Source of the DNA: Methylobacterium sp.
GTDB lineage: Bacteria > Pseudomonadota > Alphaproteobacteria > Rhizobiales > Beijerinckiaceae
NCBI RefSeq assembly: GCF_019745455.1
Contig: NZ_JAIETD010000020.1
Location: 1-64,000 of the forward strand
DNA length: 64,000 bases
Direction: 5' to 3'
The position numbers and the translations under genes are program-made. The notes under the pieces were generated by a model. That model did not search any database. It was not told the origin of the DNA and saw nothing but the letters and a program-made list of their open reading frames with translations. Shown piece after piece: positions 56,806-64,000 of this stretch (positions within the stretch are counted from its first letter, which is position 1; every line of letters begins with the position of its first letter).

Positions 56806-57899
56806 GCGACGGCATGCTGGAGGGTCCGGCGCGGGTGCGCGTGATGATCGTCGAAGATTCCCTCGTCGTTCGCCAACTCCTCACACACATCGTCGGTAGG
56901 GACGCCAGGTTGGAGGTCGTCGCCGCCGTGGCTTCGGGCGAGGCCGCTCTGGCGGCCATCTCCGATGCCCGGCCGGACGTCATCTCGATGGATATCAGGC
57001 TCCCGGGTATCGACGGCCTGGAAACGACGCGCAGAATCATGGCCGACCGGCCGACGCCCATCGTGGTTATCGCGGATTCCGTCGAAGATTCCTCCCTGGG
57101 CATCTCGATGAATGCTCTGCGGGCAGGCGCGCTCTCGGTAGTCGAGAAACCAGTGGCGACCACCAATGCGGGCTACGACGCGGTGGCCGCCGAGATCTGC
57201 ACTCAGCTCCGGATCATGGCCGAGGTCTCGGTCATCCGGCGTCGGCCGATCGGTTCGGAATGGTCGAAGCGCAGGGTGGCCGGATCGGACGCCTCATTCG
57301 AGCCTTCCGGACGTACCAGCGAGCGGCCTGTCGTGGCTGCCATTGCGGCGTCCACCGGTGGCCCGCCTGCCCTGGCGCGGGTAATCGGCGCGCTCCCCGC
57401 TGATTTCCCCCTCCCAGTCCTCGTCGTGCAGCACATGGGTGCGGCCTTCATGGAGGGCTTCGCGTCCTGGCTCAACGGCGTCGTACCCCTGCCGGTCTCG
57501 TTGGCGCGGGACGGGATTCGGGCCGAGCCGGGGCGCGTCTATGTCGCCCCTGGCGATCGCCATCTCGAACTCGGACCGGGCCTCGGGTTGCGCGTCTCCA
57601 ATGCGCCTCCGGTCGGAGGGCAGAGACCTGCCGCCACGGTCCTGTTCCGCTCCGTCGCTCGACACGCGGGACCGCGAGGGATCGGACTTCTGCTGACGGG
57701 AATGGGAGAGGATGGCGCGGCCGGCCTCCTCGACCTGTACCGCACCGGAGCTTCCACCGTCGCCGAGGACGAGAGCACCGCGGTCGTGTTCGGCATGCCC
57801 GCCGCCGCCATCCGTCTTTCGGCCGCCCGTGCCGTCCTGCCGCTGGACCGCATCGCCGCCCATCTCATCCGTCTGGCCCAGCCCGATACTGCCTCATGA
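56802..57899 (+). CDS. cheB: CheB methylesterase
   Basis: A 365-residue protein. The receiver (about 8-125) has VMIVEDSLVV and phospho-Asp in ISMDIRLPG. The methylesterase domain has catalytic Ser in AASTGGPPAL, His in VVQHMG and Asp in TGMGEDGAAG. It demethylates the receptor. It overlaps both neighbours by 4 nt. Confidence 0.94.
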   Translation: MSDGMLEGPARVRVMIVEDSLVVRQLLTHIVGRDARLEVVAAVASGEAALAAISDARPDVISMDIRLPGIDGLETTRRIMADRPTPIVVIADSVEDSSLGISMNALRAGALSVVEKPVATTNAGYDAVAAEICTQLRIMAEVSVIRRRPIGSEWSKRRVAGSDASFEPSGRTSERPVVAAIAASTGGPPALARVIGALPADFPLPVLVVQHMGAAFMEGFASWLNGVVPLPVSLARDGIRAEPGRVYVAPGDRHLELGPGLGLRVSNAPPVGGQRPAATVLFRSVARHAGPRGIGLLLTGMGEDGAAGLLDLYRTGASTVAEDESTAVVFGMPAAAIRLSAARAVLPLDRIAAHLIRLAQPDTAS

Positions 57900-59629
57900 C
57901 CGCCACACCCATCCCGAGGCCGGACACCAAGCGGCCGTCCCGCATCCTCCTGGTGGAGGATTCCGAGACGCAGGCCCTGGAACTTCGCCTCCTCCTCGAA
58001 GCGGAGGGTTTCTCGGTGGAGCGCTGTGGCACGGCTGAGGCCGCCCTCGACCATCTGAACACGCGGCTGCCCGACCTCGTCGTGGCGGACTTCCATCTGC
58101 CCGGCATGAATGGCGACGAGTTCACCCGGCAGATGCGGCTGTCGCTGCGGACCCGCACGCTGCCTCTTCTGATGCTCACCGGCGCCCGCGACGGCGAGCG
58201 CCATGGCCTCGACAGCGGCGCCGATGCCTATGTGGCGAAATCGGCAGATCGCGACATCCTGATCCTGCGCATCCGTGCGCTCTTGCGCGAACGCGGTGGC
58301 GAACAGGCGGGCGACGGTCCCGGCGTCTCGGCCTTCCGGCGCGGCCGTGTGCTGATGGTGGATTCGAGCGCCACCTACCGTACCTTTCTGGCTGGGCTTC
58401 TCGCCCATGAGGGCCACGAGGTGCGGGCAGTAGACGGGCCAGAGGCCGCTCTGGCGGCCCTCGACGCGCCCGATGCGGCCTTCGACTGCGTGACCGTCGA
58501 CCTCATGGGTCACTCCTACGACGGCCTGGTCCTCTGCCGCGAAATCGACCGGCGTCGGGCCGCCGGGCGCGAGACGCATGAGGTGGGGACACCGACCTTC
58601 CAGCTCGTCGGCATTGCGGGCACGTCGCCCGCCAAGGCGTTCCTCGTCGACGCCTTCGCGGCAGGCGCCGACGACGTCGTCTCGAAAACCGATGCCGAGA
58701 TCCTGGTGATGCGGGTTCGTGGCCTTGTCCGGCGCAAGCTGCTCGAGGAGGATAACCGGCGGATTGCTGGCGAGTTCGGGGCTCGCGAGCGCGCCCTCGA
58801 ACGTGCTCGCGCCGAAGCCGAGGCGGCCGAAGCCCGGGCCGCACTGGCCGGTGCGCTGGAGCAGGCCAACCGCGATCTTGCCACCGCGAACCGGAAGCTC
58901 ACCGATGCCCAGGCGAAGCTCGTTCAGGCCGCCAAGATGGCATCGCTCGGCGAACTCGTCGCCGGCATCGCCCACGAGATCAATAACCCTCTCGCCTTCA
59001 TCCTCGCCCACCAGGGCACCGTCGAACGGATGCTCGGAGAGATCCCGTCACCGGATGATTTGTCGGCCAAACGCGCCTTGACCAAGGCCAGGGATCGAGT
59101 CGGGTCTATGAGGATGGGACTCACCCGCATCCAAGACCTCGTCCTCAACCTACGCAAGTTCTCCCGCCTCGACGAGGGCGAGCGGACGCTCGTGAACGTG
59201 CCCGAAGCGATCGACACCGTGCTGGCGCTGATCCAGCACAAGCTCGGCAACCTCATCGCGGTGGAGCGAGAGCTCAAGGGGCGACCAGAGATTCACTGTA
59301 CGCCGGCTTTGCTGAACCAGGTCGTCATGAACATCCTCGGCAACGCCGCTGACGCCATGCCGGAGGGCGGCACCATCACCATCGGGACGGAGAGCACCGA
59401 GGATACCGATCTCATCCGGATTTGCGACACGGGGCCCGGCATTCCGGATGACCTTCAGGAGAAGATCTTCGAGCCGTTCTTCACGACGAAGCCGGTGGGA
59501 TCCGGGACGGGGCTCGGGCTTGCCATTGCCTACAGCGTGGTCCAAGCCCATCGCGGCTCCCTCAGCGTCGAGACGGCGCCGGGAGGAGGAGCCTGCTTCG
59601 TGATCGGCATACCGCGGCAGGCGGCATGA
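57896..59629 (+). CDS. REC-REC-histidine kinase
   Basis: A 577-residue protein with two N-terminal receivers. The first (about 13-130) has ILLVEDSETQ and phospho-Asp in VVADFHLPGMNG. The second (about 150-270) is weaker, with LMVDSSATYR and CVTVDLMGHSYDG. An Ala/Glu-rich coiled coil (about 275-330) leads to the HisKA box with ELVAGIAHEINNPLA and an ATPase with MNILGNAADAMPEGG. No TM segment is seen. Its place after cheB suggests it receives phosphate from CheA. Confidence 0.92.
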   Translation: MTATPIPRPDTKRPSRILLVEDSETQALELRLLLEAEGFSVERCGTAEAALDHLNTRLPDLVVADFHLPGMNGDEFTRQMRLSLRTRTLPLLMLTGARDGERHGLDSGADAYVAKSADRDILILRIRALLRERGGEQAGDGPGVSAFRRGRVLMVDSSATYRTFLAGLLAHEGHEVRAVDGPEAALAALDAPDAAFDCVTVDLMGHSYDGLVLCREIDRRRAAGRETHEVGTPTFQLVGIAGTSPAKAFLVDAFAAGADDVVSKTDAEILVMRVRGLVRRKLLEEDNRRIAGEFGARERALERARAEAEAAEARAALAGALEQANRDLATANRKLTDAQAKLVQAAKMASLGELVAGIAHEINNPLAFILAHQGTVERMLGEIPSPDDLSAKRALTKARDRVGSMRMGLTRIQDLVLNLRKFSRLDEGERTLVNVPEAIDTVLALIQHKLGNLIAVERELKGRPEIHCTPALLNQVVMNILGNAADAMPEGGTITIGTESTEDTDLIRICDTGPGIPDDLQEKIFEPFFTTKPVGSGTGLGLAIAYSVVQAHRGSLSVETAPGGGACFVIGIPRQAA

Positions 59630-61491
59630 GCATGGCCAAAGGTACGATACTCGCCGTCGACGACGAGCCGGACATCCTCGTCGCCCTCGAGGACCTCTTC
59701 GAGGACGAGTACGAGATCCGCACGACGACGAGCCCAGCCGAAGCTCTCGGCATTCTCAGGGCGAATTCCGAGATCGCCGTGATCGTCTCGGACCAGCGGA
59801 TGCCGGGCATGACGGGCGACCAGCTCCTCGCAGAGGCGCGGGCGTTCCATGACGCACAGGCCATCCTCCTCACGGGATATGCCGACCTCAGCGCCGTCGT
59901 CGCCGCCCTCAATCGTGGCGGGATCACCGGCTACGTCACGAAACCGTGGGACTCGGTACTTCTGCGCAGTACGGTCCGGAACGCCATCGAGCGCCATCGC
60001 CTCGGGCGCGATCTCGCGACCGAGCGCTCACTTCTCCTCGGTCTCCTCGACCACACCGAGGACGCGATCGCCTTCAAGGACCCGGAGGGGCGCTTTGTGC
60101 GCCTGAACGCCCGCAAGGCCGAGCGTCTCGGACGCGACGTCTCTGTCTGCCTCGGCCGCACCGAGGCGGAGATCGGTGGCGAACATTCCGCTGCAAGCCA
60201 TGAGGCGGACATTGCCGCTATCGGCTCGGGCTCCTCCACCGAGGGCTTGGTCACGGAGGGCCCGGCCGGCGCGGAGCGCTGGAGCCACGTGGTCAGAGTG
60301 CCTATCCGGGACGAGGCCGGCCATGTCGCCCATCTCGCGGTGATCGAGCGAGACGTCACGGAGCAGCGCATGCTGGAGGCGCGCCTTCGCCAATCCGACA
60401 AGATGCAGGCGCTCGGAACTCTCGCAGGCGGCATCGCCCATGACTTCAACAACCTTCTCACCGCCATCCTCGGCAGTCTCGAACTGGTCGCGCCCAAGAT
60501 TGCCGACCAGCCGAGGGTGCAGCGTCTCGTCGGCAATGCTACGCAGGCAGCACAGCGCGGCGCCGCGCTGACGAAGCGACTTCTCGGCTTCAGCCGCTCG
60601 CGCGAACTCCGCTCCCGCGCAGTGGACCTGAACGCATTGATCTGCGGGATGGGCGAGCTGATCGGCGGCAGCCTCGGTGGCCTCGTGACGGTGAGCAAGG
60701 AACTCGATGGCGGCTGTCCGCATGCCCTCGTCGATCCCGATCAACTCGAACTCGCAATCCTCAACCTCTGCATCAACGCGCGCGACGCCATGCCGGAGGG
60801 AGGGCGGATCGTGATCTCGACGATGAGCGGAGTTGCGGTCGACGATCCCGATCTTCCCGAGGGCGACTACGTCTCCGTCGCCGTCAGCGACAGTGGTACC
60901 GGCATCCCGGCCGAACTCCTCGAACGCGTCTGCGAGCCGTTCTTCACCACCAAGTCCCTCGGCCAAGGAACGGGTCTCGGCCTCGCCATGGTCTTCGGCC
61001 TGGCGCAGCAATCGAGCGGGCGGCTGCGGATCACCAGTGTCGTGGGCGAAGGCACTCGCGTCGAGCTGATCCTCCCTCGGGCGGAATCTGTGATGGAGGA
61101 AGCCGAACTGCCCGCTCCTCTGACGGCCGTCGAAACGCGCCCCGCCCGCATTCTCGTGGTGGACGACGACGACGAGGTCCGCCACGTGACGGCTTCGTTC
61201 CTCAACGGGTTCGGCTATCGCGAGACCGAAGCCAAGGACGGCCAGGCTGCTCTCGCCCTCCTGAAGACGGGAAAGTTCGACCTCGTCGTCGCCGATCTCG
61301 CGATGCCGGGCATGACGGGGGTCGACCTCATGGACGCCATCCGGCGCAGCGGACTGAACGTTCCCGTCCTGATCGTTACCGGCCATGCGGAGGCGGTGCC
61401 GATCCCCGCGAATGTCGCCGTTCTCCGCAAGCCGTTCGAGTCCGCCGAACTCGCGTCACAGGTGGCAAACCTGCTCTCTGTCCGCGCCTGA
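59626..61491 (+). CDS. REC-PAS-histidine kinase-REC
   Basis: A 621-residue soluble hybrid kinase. The N-terminal receiver has ILAVDDEPDI and phospho-Asp in IVSDQRMPGMTG. A PAS domain (about 140-250) has AIAFKDPEGRFVRLNARKA. The HisKA box contains LAGGIAHDFNNLLT, and the ATPase has LNLCINARDAMPEGG and GQGTGLGLAMV. A C-terminal receiver has ILVVDDDDEVR and VVADLAMPGMTG. It overlaps the previous gene by 4 nt and ends the operon. It has no DNA-binding or GGDEF output. Confidence 0.93.
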   Translation: MSMAKGTILAVDDEPDILVALEDLFEDEYEIRTTTSPAEALGILRANSEIAVIVSDQRMPGMTGDQLLAEARAFHDAQAILLTGYADLSAVVAALNRGGITGYVTKPWDSVLLRSTVRNAIERHRLGRDLATERSLLLGLLDHTEDAIAFKDPEGRFVRLNARKAERLGRDVSVCLGRTEAEIGGEHSAASHEADIAAIGSGSSTEGLVTEGPAGAERWSHVVRVPIRDEAGHVAHLAVIERDVTEQRMLEARLRQSDKMQALGTLAGGIAHDFNNLLTAILGSLELVAPKIADQPRVQRLVGNATQAAQRGAALTKRLLGFSRSRELRSRAVDLNALICGMGELIGGSLGGLVTVSKELDGGCPHALVDPDQLELAILNLCINARDAMPEGGRIVISTMSGVAVDDPDLPEGDYVSVAVSDSGTGIPAELLERVCEPFFTTKSLGQGTGLGLAMVFGLAQQSSGRLRITSVVGEGTRVELILPRAESVMEEAELPAPLTAVETRPARILVVDDDDEVRHVTASFLNGFGYRETEAKDGQAALALLKTGKFDLVVADLAMPGMTGVDLMDAIRRSGLNVPVLIVTGHAEAVPIPANVAVLRKPFESAELASQVANLLSVRA

Positions 61492-61553
61492 GTATCTCTG
61501 CATCCGGTCCGGCTGTCGGATAGGACGCCGCCGGGACCCTGCGGCTGAAATGG

Positions 61554-61586
61554 AAAAAGGGGCGGTCCTACGGACCGCCCCTTTTT
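61554..61586. terminator. bidirectional terminator, chemosensory operon / rplQ
   Basis: A 15-bp perfect stem, AAAAAGGGGCGGTCC / GGACCGCCCCTTTTT, with a TAC loop. It gives five T's in either direction. It lies 62 bp after the kinase stop and 25 bp after the rplQ stop. Confidence 0.92.
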
Positions 61587-61611
61587 CTACGCTCGAGACC
61601 GCGAACCGCGA

Positions 61612-62022
61612 TCAGGCGGCTTCGTCCGTCAGTACCGGACCTGAATCCTTTCCGCGGGCATCGACATCGCGGTCGACGAACTCGATGACGGCGAGCGGCG
61701 CGTTGTCGCCGTAACGAAAGCCGGCCTTCATGATGCGGCAATAGCCACCCGGGCGGGTGTTGTAGCGCGGACCGATGACGGCGAAGAGCTTGCGGACCAT
61801 GTCGGCATCGCGGATCTGCGACATAGCGAGACGACGCGCATGAAGCGTGTCGGTCTTGCCCAGCGTGATCAGCTTCTCGATGACGGGACGCAGGTCCTTG
61901 GCCTTCGGCAGCGTGGTGATGATCTGCTCGTGCTTGATCAGCGCGGCGGACATGTTCGCGAACATCGCCTTGCGATGCTCGGTGGTGCGGTTGAATCGAC
62001 GACCGCGGAAACCGTGACGCAT
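61612..62022 (-). CDS. rplQ: 50S ribosomal protein L17
   Basis: A 136-residue L17 starting [20 protein letters not shown], with [28 protein letters not shown] precedes the ATG at 62022. It is a standard partner of rpoA, 182 bp downstream of it. Confidence 0.96.
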   Translation of the reverse strand: MRHGFRGRRFNRTTEHRKAMFANMSAALIKHEQIITTLPKAKDLRPVIEKLITLGKTDTLHARRLAMSQIRDADMVRKLFAVIGPRYNTRPGGYCRIMKAGFRYGDNAPLAVIEFVDRDVDARGKDSGPVLTDEAA

Positions 62023-62155
62023 GATGGCTTTCCTTCGTTGATGGCCGCCGTGCCACGGTACGGCCAAGCGCCCCATGAGCGGGGCTTCTCATTCCGCATG
62101 ACCCCGCGGCGGGATTTCCTCAGGGAGCGCGCCGGAATCGGTGCGCCTCACACAC

Positions 62156-62192
62156 CGTCGTTCCGGGCACTGCCCTGAGCCCCGGAACGACG
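62156..62192 (-). promoter_or_regulatory. hairpin between rpoA and rplQ
   Basis: A 12-bp perfect stem, CGTCGTTCCGGG / CCCGGAACGACG, with a 13-nt loop. It lies just after the rpoA stop. No T-run follows on the minus strand, so it is more likely an mRNA-processing or stability element than a terminator. Confidence 0.45.
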
Positions 62193-62204
62193 AAGGTTGT
62201 CAGC

Positions 62205-63224
62205 CTAGTAGTGCTCCTCGAAGCGCTTCGCGAGGTCCTCGATGTTCTCCGGCGGCCAGCCGGGGATGTCCATGCCGAGGTGCAGACCCATCGCGGCGAG
62301 CACTTCCTTGATCTCGTTCAGCGACTTGCGGCCGAAGTTCGGGGTGCGCAGCATCTCGCCCTCAGACTTCTGGATGAGGTCGCCGATATAAACGATGTTG
62401 TCGTTCTTCAGGCAGTTCGCAGAACGCACCGAGAGTTCGAGTTCGTCGACCTTCTTGAGCAGGGCCGGGTTGAAGGGGAGCTGCGGAGCGAGCGGTTGCG
62501 CCTCCTCCTTGCGGGGCTCTTCGAAGTTCACGAAGACCTGCAGCTGGTCCTGAATGATGCGCGCGGCGTAGGCGAGAGCATCCTCGGGCGATACGGCGCC
62601 GTTGGTCTCGATCGTCATCGTCAGCTTGTCCTTGTCGAGATCCTGGCCCTCGCGGGTGGTCTCGATGCGGTAGCTGACCTTGGTGACGGGCGAGAACAGG
62701 GCATCCACCGGGATCAGGCCGATCGGCGCATCTTCGGGCCGGTTGCGCTCAGCGGGGACGTAACCCTTGCCGGTAGCGACCGTGAACTCCATCCGGATCT
62801 CAGCGCCATCGTCGAGCGTGCAGATCACGAGGTCTGGGTTGAGGATCTGAATGTCGCCGACTGCGCTGATATCGCCGGCGGTGACGACGCCGGGGCCGGT
62901 CTTGCGCAGCGTCAGGCGCTTCGGCGCTTCGGTCTGCGAGCGGATCGCGATGGTCTTGATGTTGAGGACGATGTCGGTGACGTCCTCGCGCACGCCCGGG
63001 ATCGACGAGAATTCATGCAGCACGCCGTCGATCTGCACGGAAGTCACGGCTGCGCCCTGAAGCGAGGACAGCAGCACGCGACGCAGCGAATTGCCCAGTG
63101 TCGTGCCGAAGCCGCGCTCGAGCGGCTCGGCCACCACGGTGGCGACCCGCTTGGGGTCGTGCCCGGTCGAGACCTGGAGCTTGTTCGGCTTGATGAGCTC
63201 TTGCCAGTTCTTCTGAATGACCAC
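62205..63224 (-). CDS. rpoA: RNA polymerase alpha subunit
   Basis: A 339-residue alpha subunit. The N-terminal domain has [20 protein letters not shown]. The C-terminal domain has [20 protein letters not shown] and [15 protein letters not shown]. The start is a GTG at 63224 (product [13 protein letters not shown]) after AGAGGTAGGA, giving the normal length. Confidence 0.96.
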   Translation of the reverse strand: MVIQKNWQELIKPNKLQVSTGHDPKRVATVVAEPLERGFGTTLGNSLRRVLLSSLQGAAVTSVQIDGVLHEFSSIPGVREDVTDIVLNIKTIAIRSQTEAPKRLTLRKTGPGVVTAGDISAVGDIQILNPDLVICTLDDGAEIRMEFTVATGKGYVPAERNRPEDAPIGLIPVDALFSPVTKVSYRIETTREGQDLDKDKLTMTIETNGAVSPEDALAYAARIIQDQLQVFVNFEEPRKEEAQPLAPQLPFNPALLKKVDELELSVRSANCLKNDNIVYIGDLIQKSEGEMLRTPNFGRKSLNEIKEVLAAMGLHLGMDIPGWPPENIEDLAKRFEEHY

Positions 63225-63341
63225 GGTCCTACCTCTCGCAAAGTCTACGCGGACCATTAGTGGTGTCCGCGCCGGATTCCGTTCGACGCTACGCCCAGCG
63301 CCGTACGGCCTCGAAATCTCTCGTCCGCGTTTCCGCGTCCG

Positions 63342-64000
63342 TCACTGTGCCGCCACCCAGAGCTCCGGCACGAAGCTGTAGCCGGCGCCGTCGCGCGCGA
63401 CGTAGCCCAGCGCTGGGAACTCCAGATGGGAACCGGCGATCAGGCAACGCTCGCTGGCGACCTCGTCGAGGACGCGCTTGCGCACAATCCGGGCCTGGTC
63501 GCCGTCTACGTCGAACGAAACCCCGGCCTCCGGGTTCTTGAACTGGATCGCCGGGAGGTGGACGACGTCAGTCCACATCATCAGCGTGTGTCGGCCCGTG
63601 CCGATCCGGAAACCGGTATGCCCTGGCGTATGACCCGGCAATGGCACTGCCTCGACACCAGGTCCGACATCCCCACCCGTGTGGAGCGTCATTCGTCCGG
63701 CGTAAGGTGCGACCGCTTTCTGCGCGTTCTCGAAATACGGCTTGGCCGCGTCCGGAGCCCGCGACATTGCTCCGGCATCGAGCCAATGCGCGGCCTCGTT
63801 GGCATGCAACACGAGGCTCGCATTCGGATAGAAGGCCTTGCCGTCAGCGTCGATCAGGCCGCCGGCGTGATCGGGATGAAGGTGCGTGAGAAGCACCGTC
63901 TCGATCTCATCGGCTCCAACGCCAGCGACGGCCAGAGCAGCCGGAACATGACCGAGCGTCTCGCCGCCGAGACCGCCCATACCCGTGTCGATCAAGATCG
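63342..64000 (-). CDS. metallo-beta-lactamase-fold hydrolase (partial, 5' end outside)
   Basis: At least 218 residues of an MBL-fold hydrolase, open at the window edge. The metal motif HxHxDH is THLHPDHAGG. The following His is in PLPGHTPGHTG, a metal Asp in MWTDVVHLP, and a C-terminal His in AGSHLEFP. The upstream codons read LIDTGMGG, so a further N-terminal part of roughly 50-100 residues lies beyond 64000. It lies upstream of rpoA on the same strand, an uncommon position. Confidence 0.88.
   Translation of the reverse strand, partial: ILIDTGMGGLGGETLGHVPAALAVAGVGADEIETVLLTHLHPDHAGGLIDADGKAFYPNASLVLHANEAAHWLDAGAMSRAPDAAKPYFENAQKAVAPYAGRMTLHTGGDVGPGVEAVPLPGHTPGHTGFRIGTGRHTLMMWTDVVHLPAIQFKNPEAGVSFDVDGDQARIVRKRVLDEVASERCLIAGSHLEFPALGYVARDGAGYSFVPELWVAAQ

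Noticed and set aside
57539..59011. 490-codon minus-strand open frame opposite cheB and the REC-REC kinase
   Set aside because: Antisense shadow; no conserved motif, and it spans the junction of two real genes.

Overview
The window looks like chromosomal DNA of a Methylobacterium-type alphaproteobacterium (Hyphomicrobiales). The evidence is very GC-rich coding sequence, a rhizobial-type acpXL/lpxXL very-long-chain lipid A cluster, the dapF-mtaB-ftsY-yciB gene order, AcnA-type aconitase, System I cytochrome c maturation genes and DUF6894/DUF2218 small proteins. The genus is an inference from gene content. No plasmid, phage, insertion sequence, CRISPR or rRNA locus was seen.

Region 1 (1-12.8 kb) is an accessory stress and low-oxygen island. 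It holds a decayed phosphoketolase fragment, two three-BON-domain proteins, two tandem universal stress proteins, two small c-type cytochromes, a two-TM ion channel, a lipoyl-domain protein without its lysine, a degenerate receiver protein and several small proteins. Six sites of the form TTGA/C-N6-T/GCAA (FNR/FixK type) lie in front of its transcription units. Inside it is a second module, terC - lysR - sbtA-like transporter, with phased CATTGC/GCAATG half-sites in both flanking intergenic regions (LysR T-N11-A geometry).

Region 2 (13.1-18 kb) has tRNA-Gly(GCC) with a terminator, a Nudix hydrolase with a FAH-family hydrolase, a D-2-hydroxyacid dehydrogenase, a DUF2218 protein and an M29 aminopeptidase. 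Region 3 (18-24.5 kb, minus) is the cluster acpXL-fabZ-KSbeta-KSalpha-SDR-SH3-MDR-lpxXL, which makes and attaches the C28-type acyl chain of lipid A. One ketosynthase has Glu in place of the catalytic Cys. Region 4 (24.8-41.3 kb) is mostly housekeeping: AI-2E-family permease, acnA, ccmAB, an EndoIII-like glycosylase, dapF-mtaB, an RluA-type enzyme, ftsY-yciB, ccmCDG, trpS, a HAD enzyme and a PNPOx-like protein.

Region 5 (41.4-44.9 kb, minus) is a Baeyer-Villiger monooxygenase / SDR / esterase cassette. Region 6 (45-50.2 kb, minus) carries ilvB-ilvH, mazEF, a GST and ilvC. Upstream of ilvB are a readable promoter, a 16-residue leader peptide with a Val-Ile-Leu-Ile-Val run and a terminator, which is a textbook attenuator. 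Region 7 (50.2-61.5 kb, plus) is a tightly coupled eight-gene chemosensory operon of Wsp-like order. It ends in two hybrid histidine kinases instead of a diguanylate cyclase and is closed by a bidirectional terminator shared with rplQ. Region 8 (61.6-64 kb, minus) has rplQ and rpoA, then a metallo-beta-lactamase-fold hydrolase cut by the window edge.
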